From: Macrosoma leucophasiata
Lineage: Eukaryota > Arthropoda > Insecta > Lepidoptera > Hedylidae
Length of the DNA stretch: 64,000 bases
Reading direction: 5' to 3'
Assembly: GCA_036365455.1 (NCBI GenBank)
Contig: JAWQUS010000008.1
Coordinates: forward strand, 17,343,501-17,407,500
Positions 11,818 to 24,105 of this stretch are shown one piece after another. Under the pieces are notes generated by a model. It did no database searches. It was not told the DNA's origin and was given only the letters and a program-made list of their open reading frames with translations. Both the position numbers and the translations under genes were made by a program. The stretch's first letter is position 1; each line of letters starts with the position of its first letter.

Positions 11818-13994
11818 AAATTTATTTTTTTATATTTATTATTACATTCTTAAATAAATGTTTCCAAATCAGCATATCAAGATTTTATAACCATTTGATG
11901 AGTCTAGATTTACATTCGCGTCGAGGGAGAGGGTAAATATTTAGGATTTTATTCACCTTATTGTGAAGTTTGGGGCTTATATAATGATAGCTACGGTTTT
12001 ATGATATTTATAGAGGATTCTAATATAAACGTACAGTTTGCTCACTGAAAGGACATTCCACAGATTAAACAATTCTTTAGTAGGGAACCTCATAGGTTTA
12101 AAGGCCATAACTAACACTAACATAAGCACCAGTCTTTAGGCTCTTTCTAAGCGTAAGAATTGGGTTTTTGCTGAAGCTCCCCAGACTACTACACAATAGC
12201 TTAATATGGACTGTGCGAGGGCAAAGTATACAGTCTTAAGAGTAGCAAAGTCTGCGCCCGGTCTTAATTTCTTAAAAACAAATATGAGTTTTCGAGTACG
12301 GGTTATCAAGGATTCCATGTGTTCTTTCCAGCACAATTGACTATCCACAGTAACTCCTAGATATTTAAGACTCTGTGAGCGGATAATAATAGGTTGGGGA
12401 AAAAGTCTTTTCGCATTATAGTATGTATGAACTTGTAATAAAATCTCTTTGGCTGTAGTATTTGTATCTGGCTGGTTTTGGTATCATTGAAAGTTAAAAT
12501 TTTAAAGAACATCATTCCAAACTCAAATGAGGCAAATGTGTGATTTTCATTTGTTTTTCATACTGTCAAGATGAGTGAATCTAATGAATAAATTCGATAC
12601 ATTTTAAAATTTTACTACAAAAAAGGTAAAAATGCAACGCAAGCCACGAAAAAAATTTGCGATGTTTATGGACCTAGTGCAGTGTCTGTGAGAGTAGTAC
12701 AAATTTGGTTTAAGCGTTTTCAATCCGGAAATTTTGATGTCAAAGATACACCTCGCAAACCTAATGAACCGTGTACTCATTTGTGATTCTTTATTACGAC
12801 GTAATGAAACCGAATCATTTTTGAAGAAGCTGATAACTGGTGATGAAAAGTGGATCACGTACGACAAGAACGTGCGAAAAAGGTCGTGGTCAAAGGCCGG
12901 TCAGGCTTCACAGACTGTGGCGAAACCCGGGTTAACTCGCAATAAGGTGATGTTGTGTGTGTTGGGGATTGGAAGGGCATTATTCATTATGAGCTATTAC
13001 CACCAGGCAGGACTATCGATTCTGAACTCTACTGCGAACAACTGATGAGATTAAAGCAAGAAGTTGAGAGAAAGCGGCCGGAATTGATCAACAGAAGGGG
13101 TGTGGTGTTTCATCATGATAACGCTAGACCTCACACATCTATAGCCACTCAGCAAAAATTAAGAGAGTTTGGCTGGGAGGTGTTAATGCATCCGCCGTAT
13201 AGTCCTGACCTTGCACCTTCAGATTTCCACCTGTTTCGGTCTCTTCAGAATTCTTTTTGCAATGTTAGGTTAACATCACGAGAAGACTGCCAAACACACT
13301 TGTCGCGGTATTTTGATGAGAAGTCCCAAAATTTTTATAGCAATGGGATCATGTCCCTACCTACAAGATGGCAAAAGGTTATCGAACAAAATGATACATA
13401 CCTACTTTAGTTAAATTTAAATAAACTATATTAAAAAATGTTTTGAATTATCTTAAAAAATGCGAAGAAACTTTTTCCCCAACCATATATTTAAACACGA
13501 GCAGAGAGCAACTGGAGAGGTATTACCTTGACACATATGAGCTTGAATTTTGTATTCTAAATTTGGTTGTGATTGGAGAGTGGGGGAAAAGGTGATAAAC
13601 TTCGTTTTATACAAATTTAATGTCAGGCGGTTACCTTATAGCCATTTCATGACTATAAGATAACGATGAGTATCGGCCTAAGACTCACCATGAACCAGGA
13701 TGGCAGTGTCATCAGCATAAGATATAAGTTGACAGTTCTGTAACGGTTGAATGCATAAATCATTTATGTAGAGAAGAAATAGAGTAGTACCTAAGATACT
13801 ACTCTGTGGTACCCCATGAGTTAAAGTTTCTTCGTCACTAACAAACTCTTCGACCCCAGTAAATTGGGTTCTCTCAGTTAAGTAACTCCTGAACAAATCC
13901 AGAACAACTCCCCTGACACCTGCAAGCTCCAGCTTTTGAAGGAGTAAAGGAACAAAGACAGTGTCAAAGGCCTTAAAGAGGTCCAAGAAATACC
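11815..13994 (-). pseudogene. Non-LTR retroelement reverse transcriptase fragment, split by a mariner
   Basis: Read on the minus strand from 13994. The first part (to about 13500) holds the RT core: DLFKAFDTVF, GVPQSSILG, FLLYINDL and the catalytic SYADDTAI. It then continues through an LTLNLYKTKFITF segment. A mariner interrupts it at 12392-13485. The remainder (12380-11815) resumes with SLKYLGVTVDSQLCW, LAQSILSYCVVVWG and a decayed C-terminus, ending in an A-rich tail near 11830. The 5' half, including the endonuclease, is missing. Stops and frameshifts show it is dead. It resembles Jockey/CR1-group elements. Confidence 0.8.
12392..13485 (+). mobile_element. mariner element with decayed transposase
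   Basis: Inverted ends GGTTGGGGAAAAAGTCTTTT / GAAACTTTTTCCCCAACC, flanked by TA. The transposase frame starts at about 12571, has a stop at codon 7 (GAATAA), and has lost roughly 200 bases between the DVKDTPR and NLMNRVLICD segments near 12755. It frameshifts near 12950. The D,D34D catalytic triad is still recognisable: GDEKWI, HHDNARPH, and the PSD of SPDLAPSD, with 34 residues between the last two. It is inactive but otherwise nearly full length. It is inserted in the retroelement at 11815-13994 and is therefore younger. A second copy lies at 56396-57312. Confidence 0.93.
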
Positions 13995-14023
13995 TATATA
14001 ATAAATAATATAATATTTATTAA

Positions 14024-14210
14024 TACCGCATTTACACATTCGCGCGAATCGCTAGCCGAATAACGAACACGCATGTGTAAACACTTAGTTCGCTATTCGC
14101 CTCGTTAACATTCAACAGTTGTTGACGACAGCATTTATTAACGAATGTTTCATCTAATGTTTTGTCGAATGGCGAGTCGAATAGCGAACACGAATGTGTA
14201 AATGCGTTAT
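14024..14210. mobile_element. 187-bp MITE
   Basis: The ends ACCGCATTTACACATTCG and, inverted, AACGCATTTACACATTCG extend inward for about 45 bases of imperfect complementarity with repeated CGAATAGCGAACACG words. No coding capacity. Confidence 0.7.
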
Positions 14211-15391
14211 AAATAGAATTGCTGAGTCTATTCTGCCAGTCATCGGATGAATTAAATATTTAAATGGCTGAGTCTATTCTGCCAGTAATCGGATAAATTA
14301 AATTTCGAAACCCTTAAAAACAGACACTCAGTTTCGAAGTAAGAGCTAGTAGGTAAGTGATTTCGCTTGCTAGACTCGCGCGCTGTTTTTGCATAAACAG
14401 CCTAATACTAACTAAGCTCTTTTAATGACTAACTATTAATTATTAATTAAATTATAACGTCAGAAAGACGCGCGATAAAAAAAAACAAAAATTGGTATTC
14501 ATCCGCAAACTTATAATAAACTTGAAACTACTAAAAAATCATTTTAGTTTAATATACGCGAGATAAATCCGTAAAAATAGTTTTATTTCAAAATACCAAC
14601 CGTCGCCCATAAGAGGGGAGGAGGTTGGGTGAGGTGGGGAAATCGGGCGGGACGTCAAAGTGTCCATTCTATAGGTACGTTGTATTAGTACATATTCTCT
14701 GCCTATAGAGTCATAGGTCACTACAGCCACCCGGCACCCGACCAGCACCCGACCGCCTCGAGCGCTCATTACATCGACTCCGCTCCGTAGGTATCGCCTC
14801 GACGTGGTCTCGACCGCTTTGACCCACAGTTTGGCTTGCTTTTCGACATGCTTGTGGCTGAGAAATGCAGAGATAGAGATTATTTATATACTTTAGGGAC
14901 GAAATGGATACGCTGGCATAGTAGCACTCATCTGATTCTAATAATCAAAGAAAGTAGAACCTTCACGACACAACAGTTATTGCTTCTGCAAAACAAGGTT
15001 AAAAAATATATTATCTGCGTCTAACTACTTATCAATTATAACATTGTCAATCGTTGGTCAATCGTACAATAACAATATTTCACTTTCGCTATGGTATCTA
15101 ACTTAAAATAACTAGCACTAAAAGTTATGTGCTGAAAGTAATATTTTTAACTAGAATTTCCCAAAATTTAACAATTTCGCACCTTCTGGCCAATAAAGAA
15201 AGATATTTAGGTACGTGAAATATGGCAAACAAACAGCTTTCGCACCCTTTATACCCTCAAAGTAATGTTTCTAAATTTACCGGATATCACTCAGACAAGT
15301 ATGTGTGCTCTTAGTACCCACTTTAAAGATATCAGTAATAATTTGTTTTTTAAGTACCTCTGTAGTCTTAGTGGTAGCAGGCCACTACTAA
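14211..15391. other. Intergenic, repeat fragments, no gene seen
   Basis: Two short GAGTCTATTCTGCCAGT repeats occur at about 14222 and 14272. Positions 14708-14790 match one arm of the foldback element at 40728-41075 (CACCCGGCACCCGAC, CTCATTACATC). No coding exon is supported. Confidence 0.5.
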
Positions 15392-15540
15392 AGCTGGTTT
15401 GATGTACCTCCCCGTAGGTACATCAAACCAGCTCGCTATATCGCATGGTCCCGCGGCTGATGTAGATCGCTTAAGCGATCTACACCAGATACGGGCGCGG
15501 TCGGCTGTATGATGTGGTGACCGCTAGTGGCAAATTAATA
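15392..15540. repeat. Perfect hairpin plus fragment of the 28451-type repeat
   Basis: Arms 15392-15409 and 15416-15433 are perfectly complementary over 18 bases. They abut a fragment (GTAGATCGCTTAAGCGATC to CCGCTAGTGGCAAA) that matches the 5' part of the element at 28451-28810. Confidence 0.75.
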
Positions 15541-15594
15541 AGTGAGTAAGAGATAAGTGCTTTTGCATATTTTCTAATCTTCGAAAGTTTCCCA

Positions 15595-18500
15595 ATGCCA
15601 TCCTCAGAGTTTGGAAATGTGCCCAGAGAGATATATACTTGCCAGTCTTGCCACTTAAAACAGGAGACAAAATTTTAATGTAACTGGCGAAACGCTGATG
15701 TCTATGCTTGAATGCGTGCATTTACCTCTAACTAACGAGTAATACAATTGCATTTTTTAAATTTATCAATAGGTCATGACTTACAAGTATAATATTTTTT
15801 CAGGTACATTCTAGACGACGTATCATTAACAGTTGCGACAAACGAAGCCCTTACCCCTGGTCGACCGCCTTGCCTTACTCAACAAACTGTTGCAAAATTT
15901 CTTCAGCCCTTAACTAGGGAACTAGTTGAGTTACCACCGAAGTTTGTGGATGCAATACAATATTATTTTAGACTTTTTACACTCCCATACTAATAAATAT
16001 ATTTTTAGTATGGTTTATGTTTAGGTATGTAGTGAGTGACCCAGCGAAGTTTGTATCGAACATGCAACGACATTTCTGTGATATTCAAATGTTTGTTATA
16101 CATGTCATAACTATTTAGTCATGAAACAAATACTAGTTTATTTCTATAGATACACACAAAGTTTACTGTGCCAAATTTTGAAACGATAATTCATACTTGT
16201 CCTAATAACATTCCTCATATTATTTCAACCCGTACCCACATAGGGAATAAGGAGCGATTCTTCTCCCGCTTTACTAGGTAGGAGAAAATAACTCATCCCG
16301 TTTTTAGTATTTTTTATTCTTAACTAGCTGACCCGGCAAACTTCGTATTGCCTTACAAAGAAATAATGTGTCAAAGGTTTGATTTATACGGACTATTTGT
16401 ATGGAAAAATAAAATTGGGGTTTTAACTGTTTTCCTTCAATTTCTTCATATTTTCTTACCTTTTTAACCTTTCCTGGACTTCCAAAAATCATTCCACACC
16501 AAAATTAGCCAAATCGGTCCAGACGTTCTCGATTTTTAGCGAGACTTACGAACAGCAATTGATTTTTATATCTATAGATTATTAGTTAGATCGTATTTAA
16601 ATTATTATAATTTTAATTGATTTATGACTATGACCATCTAGGCCAACGATCAATGAACTCCCTGATGCAGTCATAGATAAGATGGTTCAGAAAGACAAAG
16701 CATTCTGGGTAGACAAGCCCGGCAGTAATGCGTATACCCTTCATGATGCCCACTACACCTACGGGATGTCATCGGATATGGTCAAACCGCGTATGTAAAT
16801 GCCTTTCTATTATCGATAATTCGGTATCATCAATTCAGCCGAAAGACGTTTATAGCTGGATAAAGCCTTCTGGAAGAACCCTGCCCTATATGTGTACAAT
16901 AAGGTAATAATTAGTGGAGAATATGCCATAATCTCCATACTTGGCTACGGATTAATGGTCGCAGGGGAGATAGTTTTATCGGATGACACTGTTGGCATTA
17001 GTAAGCGTGTCGTCTCGTGACATGCTTATTGAGAATCGTCCCGACAGAAGAGTTTTCTTTCTTCACTCCACCCACAGACTTCTCTTTCTTTGACTACATT
17101 CGTAGTCAACAGAACTGAATGTCCGTTGCTGTTACACCCGCTGTCATAGCCGAAATTGCCGGTTGCTTAACTTCTCCGGGTGCTTCTATCATAGTGCGTA
17201 TCAGATAGTCAGAAACAAATTTGATCTGAGACCACACCGGTCCAAATTCTAACTCCCATGACCATGATTTGTGTTTATGCAGCTCACCAAGAAGTATTTG
17301 CACGATCTTATCAATATGATCTGGACTGCGTCAAATATCGGCGGTTGCATGCATGCGACGGTTTAAAAAAGCAGGATCAATCCAAGGTGATTTGTGAATT
17401 TAACGTTTACGAAACAATGAAACTGCCGACGTTTTTAGGAGTTCATACACAAAGAATAGGTACCCGAATGGAACCCGAATATGCCTCCGCTTGCTGTCTA
17501 TAATCTCTTGAACAGAAAAAGGTACAAACACACCAGAAATTTCACATATTTCGTATTGTGTCCTTTAAATAGTATTACTGAGTATAATAAAAACCGACCA
17601 AGAGCAAGTCGGAGTCGCCTGTAATCAACATAAAAATAACTATTTTAAGTAGATATTATCTTTCATAATTAGAGTGTCAATAGCCATGTATTTTCATACA
17701 TAACTCCAAAACTATTCATTGAAAATTTATTACTCAAGTTTGAAATCACCACAAACATGATATTTTTTTGTGACACAATATACTTTCAAACTTTAAATAA
17801 AATCAAAGTTTTGTCATATTTTATTATCCACTTAGAAGCTATAAAATTAAGCAATATCAGGTAAGCAGTGATAAAGCGGCTGGGGTAGTTATCCAGAGGT
17901 CGTTACCTGCCCGAAGTAAATATCTTCGGTGCATATTTTCTTTATTTACTAATTCTAATTAGTAATTATATCCCCCCCACGTATCACTTCTATGCTAAGG
18001 TTAGGTCATTGATTTACATAATTCAGCGATCCAGTAATTTTGAAGCAAATTAGCTGCGGCAGACACGCGAGTGATCCTTTATGATGGTAGCTGTGCTGGT
18101 CCTTGGTGGCTTGTTGGTGGTGGTTGGTAGAGTTCCAGCGCAGAAGCTCGAGGGCGTACGTACCACCTAATTACCTAATCTATGTGCCGCCAAAGAGTAG
18201 TGTGCAGCACTATCGTGTTTTGGTTAGATGGTAATGTATAGGCCCATAATAATTAGTTCGGCAATTAGCAGGTAACGCATTTGCATTTTGACTTCTGGTT
18301 TTTGTGTAGAATGTCTATAGGCTGCAGTCATCACTTAATATCCATGTGAGCTGCATGCTCGTTTGCCACCTACGTTACATAGAAAATAGGGTTCCGTTTT
18401 TCCTTTTTGAGCCACGGAATAATAAAAAGAAAAAAGTTAAATCCCAAAAGAGGGCATGTTGTGTTCTTATATCTATACATGTCTAATTCAGACTTCGTAT

Positions 18501-21115
18501 TATAGAAATAATGATATTTCTTCAATTTTAGCTGTCTGCTCACTGTCGTGATTGTAATAAAATAAATGTACCTGGTCTGTCACCGTTCCAACTATCTTGG
18601 GCTAAGGATGCAGGTCACAAAAGATGGAAATATTACCCCGATCTGACGGCTACTCTAACCGATGAAGAAATACGGCAATCAATGGCAGAGTAAGCAATGT
18701 CTCTTCTCTTACCAAGCCTAGAAACTAGGAGAGAATTTTGGAATACAAATAGGTTTAGCGCCCTGTTGATTAACTCCAACAAAACTAAGCGTTCTTTATA
18801 CGCTAGGTGGATGGATCAAGGGTCTGATACAGAAAGCAGTACTCCTCGGCACGGCACGCATAGTGAGGAGGTTCCTGTCTCTATGGTCCTAACCACCGGC
18901 AGCTTGGACCCTGCTCCCGCTGCCGGCGGCACACTATTTTTTATTTTTTTATATATATTTGTTGTTTTTTTTATACATACATATGTAAAAATTATGTGGG
19001 TGTGTTAGTGGCCAACCCGCTGTCGGATGTTTTCAAACCGCCCATAAGGCCTCCGACAAGGTTTAACGACTACTATCCATCGATAGCAACCGGGACCGAC
19101 GGCTTAACGTGCGCTCCAAAGCACGAAAACGAGCATTTAATTTGCCACTATTTTGTTGACATCGTATGAGATCTATCAAAGAGCCGGTGGCGGACTAAGG
19201 GTGGGGGAAGACAGGGGCGGTCCACCATTGGCCTCCGGTTTTGGGGGCCTCCAAAGATCGACTGGTCGCTGGGAATCATGAAAGATTTGTAGAGCTTACT
19301 TAGGGAAATGTCGTTTTTGTATTTGTTCGCGCGTTCTTCTTGATGAATATTTTAGATCTATCTTCCGAATCTGCCAAATCAATCACACGGGAGGCGGACA
19401 ATACATGCGTGGGCGGTGGCCCCCTAACTTTACCTCATGACCTTTTTTTAGCTCGTGCGTCACGCTACTGGGCCTCCAAATTCCAAATGCCGACCCAGGC
19501 CCCTGATGACCTTAGTCCGCCACTGCAAAGAGCTGCCAATATAACATTAAAAACATCCTCCGATTAATTTTTGCGGCCATCCACGATCTTAGTTCATGTC
19601 CTCGTTGAAGCGAGGGCACATGATGCCCAGTCGGGGTCACATTCATGTCGGGGTCGGGTTCATTTAAAAACGACCACCAACATGCTCAGTTTTTTTTAGT
19701 GGAAGCTACTTTTGAGTTTACTTAACATCCTCTCTGAATATGTGACATGACCTTGGCCACCTTGGCTTGGGTTATAGTAATAACCCTGGTCATTGAAAAA
19801 TGAGGATATAATTGGTCCAAGCGCATGACATGATATTAATATTATGGTACTCATTTAATATATTACATGACCTCAAAATTAGAGAGGACTGGTGCCTGAA
19901 AAAAGTGAGACAAAATCTCACTTGAGATACAGGTCACCAGCAGTAATGCACACGAGCAGTATATACACAGTTAAATGCACATGTTTCATAGGTACTCGTA
20001 TATCTCCGTGTCAACCATTGGATAGAAAAGAGAGGAACCAAATGACGCAGAAATAGTAAATTTATTATCTACTAGCGGCCCGCCCCGGCTTTGCGCGGTG
20101 CAATGTTACCTACCCTGTCCTATTCGTCTTAGCGTGATGATTATACATAGATATAGCCTAAAGTCTTCCTCGATATCTTTTATAGTTTAGGCAGCGTACG
20201 CAAAATAAGTAACTTTTCTGGTTGATTTTTTACACCTTGTGTCTGAAAAACCCAAATATCTTACGGAACCCTATTTTTTCCAAAATAAAATAAAGCTTAT
20301 GTTACCCGTGGATAGTGTAGCTTTCGAATAGTGAAATAAACTATAAAAGATATCCCTCGATATTTTTTACAGTTTAGGCAGCGTACGCAAAATAAGTAAC
20401 TTACCTGGATGATTTTTTACACCTTGTGTCTGAAAAACCCAAATATCTTACGGAACCCTATTTTATTTTTCAAAATAAAATATAGCCTATGTTACCCGTG
20501 GATAACGTAGCTTTCGAATAGTGAAAGAATTTTTAAAATCGGTCCAGTAGTTATTGAGCCTATTCATTACAAACAAACAAACAAAAAAACATTACCTCTT
20601 TATAATATTAAGTTTAGATGTATAAATTACGTGTCACGATGTTTGTCCGCGATGAACTCCTAAATTACTTATCCGATTTTAATTAAACTTGCACACCGTG
20701 TGCAGTTTAATCCAACTTAAGAGATAGGGTAGCTTATATCTCAATTTGTAGTCGCAATATTTTGTTAGTACCTAAATGGCATCCGTGCGAAGCCGTTGTA
20801 GTTTTATAAATTAAAATTGTCAAGTGAATTTGAATCTAAGAATCTCTTAAATTTCCCAATCATTCCTTTAAATATAACACCTAGTGATATACAAATACTT
20901 AAGTGCCTATAAAAGTAGATAGGTATAATTAAGTAAGTAAGTATTTTTATATATATAACTTGAAAAAAAACTGGACCTGTCTTCCGCCTGACCTACTTTC
21001 TTATTTTTGTTGTTTCAGAGTTGGTCGACCATATCGGAATGAAGCTTGCAATTGGTATTACAAAAATTATCCTTCAGTTAAATCTAACTGTATCATGCGA
21101 AAATTCTCCAAGTGA
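15595..21115 (+). CDS. Unrecognised six-exon gene, ~231 aa
   Basis: I do not recognise this protein. Candidate exons are 15595-15644 (ATG, weak donor, least certain), 15804-15941 (end uncertain, 15929 also possible), 16642-16790, 17283-17386, 18532-18689 and 21019-21115 (TGA stop). Phases agree across every join, for example CCG-C/CT and GCA-GA/A. Readable pieces include TNEALTPGRPPCLTQQTV, PTINELPDAVIDKMV, YDLDCVKYRRLHACDG, CRDCNKINVPG, WAKDAGHKRWKYYPDL and VGRPYRNEACNWYYKNYP. Two CxxC-like pairs and many Trp/Tyr are present. There is no signal peptide or membrane segment. The 17283 exon stays open past its AAG/GTGATT donor, which could give an alternative end. A poly(A) signal follows the stop. 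The compact, aromatic-rich makeup recalls axonemal microtubule inner proteins, but that is only a guess. Confidence 0.6.
16322..16580 (+). repeat. TAGCTGACCCGGCAAAC-type interspersed repeat
   Basis: Begins CTAGCTGACCCGGCAAACTTCG and ends near TTGATTTTTATATCTATAGA. It lies in an intron of the 15595-21115 gene. A copy at 42318-43112 carries an insertion and this one gives its empty site. Confidence 0.75.
16843..17000. repeat. TTCAGCCGAAAGACG-type repeat fragment
   Basis: A fragment sharing TTCAGCCGAAAGACG and ATATGCCAT words with copies at about 47370-47500 and 58610-58670. Confidence 0.4.
18117..18389 (+). repeat. ~285-bp interspersed repeat, full diverged copy
   Basis: GGTGGTTGGTAGAGTTCCAG to TTGCCACCTACGTTACATAG, within an intron of the 15595-21115 gene. 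Confidence 0.7.
19003..19527. repeat. Reverse 28451-type fragment followed by a GTGGCGGACTAAG MITE
   Basis: Positions 19003-19150 match the reverse of the repeat at 28451-28810 (GGCCAACCCGCTGTCGGATG and onward). Positions 19183-19527 have inverted ends, GGTGGCGGACTAAGG on the left and CCTTAGTCCGCCACTGC on the right. No coding capacity. Confidence 0.6.
20072..20618 (+). repeat. CTAGCGGCCCGCCCCGGC repeat with internal tandem duplication
   Basis: Nearly identical to 43778-44153, except that a ~187-bp internal block (about 20167-20354 and 20355-20529) is present twice. Each block runs from the CTCGATAT word through TTAGGCAGCGTACGCAA to CCCGTGGATA. It ends with ACAAACAAACAAACAAA and TTTATAATATTA. 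Confidence 0.8.
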
Positions 21116-21188
21116 CTTTTATGAAAATTAGGTACTATAGATAATAATTAGGCCAAATCATTTTTTGACTCAGTTATACATATATGAA

Positions 21189-21194
21189 AATAAA
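21189..21194 (+). terminator. Poly(A) signal AATAAA
   Basis: First AATAAA, 74 bases after the TGA of the 15595-21115 gene, followed by a T-rich run. Confidence 0.5.
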
Positions 21195-21289
21195 TTTTTT
21201 TTTGTTAAAAAATATAATAATATGAAGATGCATTGTATTATACTATTATTATTATTTGGACAGATAGGAAGTTCCAAATATAAAATAGC

Positions 21290-22074
21290 TAGTAATGTGG
21301 CAAGGTGGCAAACAAGAATGCAGCTCACATGGATGTTAGTGATGACTGCAGCCTAAAGACTTCTACACAAAACACAGATGTAAAAACCGGGCAAGTGCAT
21401 CTCGGGCCACGCACAGTGTAGGGTTCCGTAGTTTTTAGGTTTGATTAATGTAATGAAAAAAATAAATACTTACCTAATTATTTTCTGTGGAGTTGTTCAA
21501 AAATTTCGAGTATTACATTTGGTTGACTATTACTCGCAAAATTGTAAACTCAACTCAGGTGTGATAGTTTTCCATTTAATTTCGTTATATGTAGCTACTA
21601 TTGCCGTATCGTTTGAATTTCTAACAACAACCGTTTAGTTAAAATCTAAAAAAGAAGTGAGCACACCCCTAACATTTTTGAAAGCCATGTCCAACGATAT
21701 CCATACTATATAGAAAACGAAATATTTGCGCGTTACATGCAGGGGAAGTAACCTAAATAACTTTATTTTTCATGTTTTTATTCTACCACTTTGTCGGCAT
21801 GATTACATTAAGGTGTATACTTGTGCCAAATTTCAAGTCTCTAGTACCAATAGTTTTTGCGCTAAACCGCGGACGGACAGACAGACAGACAGACGGACAT
21901 GGCGAAACTATAAGGGTTCCTTGTTTACAAGACTACGGAACCCTAAAAATGCAGATGCATTGCCACCTAACCTAAGTTGTTATGTCTCTGAGATACTTAT
22001 AACGGGGCCATACAATACCATCTAATCGGAACACGATAATGCTGAACACTACCATTTAGCGGCAGATAGACTAC
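21290..22074 (-). repeat. ~285-bp repeat split by a GGGCAAGTG..GGAACCCT element
   Basis: Reverse halves lie at 21290-21384 and 21950-22074. Between them (21386-21948) is another repeat running from GGGCAAGTGCATCTCGGGCC through a GGACAGACAGACAGACAGAC tract to CTACGGAACCCTAAAAA. The inserted element also occurs at 5387-5827. Its GGGTTCCGTAG and CTACGGAACCC words are inverted relative to each other. Confidence 0.7.
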
Positions 22075-22981
22075 CTACATCTTGGCTTTGGCAGTACAAG
22101 TAAGACGTGGCAAAAATGCTTCATAATATCTATATATTTTCATCATTTTTCAAAGCATAATTTTGTATATTTCTTCAAAACATTATATCGTCGTTCACAG
22201 AACACTTAATATCGTGGCATCGACCATCTCCTTCTCCAACTTCTATTCAAGCCTTTCTAATTTAAGAAGGCAATAGTTGCGCTCAAAGTTTCACTGTAAA
22301 TATTTCACTAACGCGCCTTTCTTTGACTATTTTGTCCTTTTTGGTTAATTGTACGTACCATACGAACTACACCACGATAGGTGGTGCGGTTTCAGGCGAA
22401 GCCATTAAATTTAGCAAAGTATCAGTGTTGGGCAAATTTAATTTCTACCTAGGAACGTAAAACATTATAAGCTTCTTTAGTTCTATCTTTTAATTTATTT
22501 ATTTTTAAGAATGCATAATATTTGCGCATCGGTAGCAGTAAATGAAAGTTGTGTAGACTTGCACAATAATTTTCTTCATACAGAATACCTTTGTATGGGT
22601 ATACTATTGGTATACAAACACGGTACTCTATGATTATTATTAGCATTACTGTATACCTACTGGTGCAAGTCAACACGTTCGTCTTTAATTATTCCTATTG
22701 ATATGCACAAGTATACATAATATACTTGTGCAAATCAACAGTAGCCAGTATAATAAATCTATGTGAGCCACCATATTTATATACTTTATCGCCTTTGAAG
22801 TTTTGCAAAATGCCGCCTTCTTTCATATATACTCAAATGCTTCAGGGTTGTCACATTTAGTTTTTAGTTTAATGACGGTCTTGTTTCACGTTAGTTTATG
22901 TTGTAAGTTAATCGAAAACGGTAAAAAGAATATAAGAAAAAAAAACCTGCAATAATTATAATAGAGGAAAAAAAAATTTCG
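22075..22981. other. Intergenic, no gene seen
   Basis: No coding signal recognised. A short inverted repeat (ATGCACAAGTATA / TATACTTGTGCA) lies at about 22699-22733. Confidence 0.5.
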
Positions 22982-23367
22982 CCTCAAGGGTGGCAGGCAA
23001 CGCATCTGCATTTAGAGCTTCGGTTTTTGTGTCTTAATTGTCTATAGACTTCACTAACTTTCATGTGAACTTGCTCGTTTGCTACCGCCATACCAAAAAA
23101 ACTTTCTACTTTTGGTAGAGTCCCAGTGTAGGGAGTCGAGGGCGTAGGCACCATCGCATTACCTGATTTATCTGCCGCCAAATAGTAGTGTTCACCACTA
23201 TCGTGCCCCGTAGTAAATATCACAGAGGCATAACAACTACGGTCTCTGAGATGGCAACGCATCTGCATTTTGACCTCTGGTTTTTATGTAGATGTCTATA
23301 GGCTGCAGTCATTATTTAACATCAATGTGAACTGAATGCTTGTGGCAGACTACCTTCATTAGAAAAA
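22982..23367 (+). repeat. Two adjacent copies of the ~285-bp repeat
   Basis: A 3' fragment at 22982-23100 is followed directly by a near-complete copy at 23106-23367 (TTGGTAGAGTCCCAGTGTAG to TTCATTAGAAAAAAA). The same orientation suggests tail-to-head insertion. Confidence 0.7.
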
Positions 23368-24105
23368 AAGCTCCTTGAAATTTGACATACGTAATACTTG
23401 AGGACTTTTGAATGACATTGAATCTTAAAAACCGATTTATTTTCTGCCACGTCCACTATAACTCAGTCTATCATATGATAGTACAAGTTAGTATGCACAG
23501 ATTTATAAAAAAAAACACTAGGTACAGTGCTAATAACTTTTATGCACAGACCAATCAGCCTTCCTTTTATGTAAATATCTACATAAAGTAAAAACAAAAC
23601 AAATAGATATTATATTAATATTTTATTAATAAACACTTAGAATAAATATTAAGACTAAAGATATCATCAAATTTTTCAATATCTTCTATCCAAATCCTTA
23701 GTCAAAGAAATATTTAAATCTCGCACCCTTTATCGCTTAGTACCAAGTAGTTGACAGTTTTTGTATGGGCCGCGCGTCGCACGCCCCGCATGATTCCTCT
23801 CACATTACACGTTCGTTGGATGACTGTAGGTAATCAACATCAAATTAACATTTTCGTTTTCTTTTAGACTGTGATATTAGTATAAAATGAATAGATGTAT
23901 AGCCTACTTAATATTTCAAAGCAATCCAAAGAGACGTCATATCTCATAAATTAATATCATGAAAAAGAATAATAGTTGTCAGCATGACAAAGATCTCATC
24001 ATTTGTTTATTAATTTCAGTCAAAATTTTAAGTATGTTGGACTACTTCTGAAAAAAAATTAAGCATAAAATTTAATAAAAACTCCCATCCCCGAGTTTCT
24101 AGAAA
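23368..24105. promoter_or_regulatory. Upstream region of the cysteine-rich cluster
   Basis: No coding sequence. A GC-rich patch at about 23765-23830 followed by CTGTAG/GTAATC could be a non-coding first exon with a donor, and TTAATTTCAG at about 24010-24019 an acceptor shortly before the ATG at 24106. This is speculative. Confidence 0.25.

Noticed and set aside
21726..22025. 99-codon plus-strand frame
   Set aside because: Lies across the GGACAGACAGACAGAC repeat and its host repeat; no independent coding evidence.
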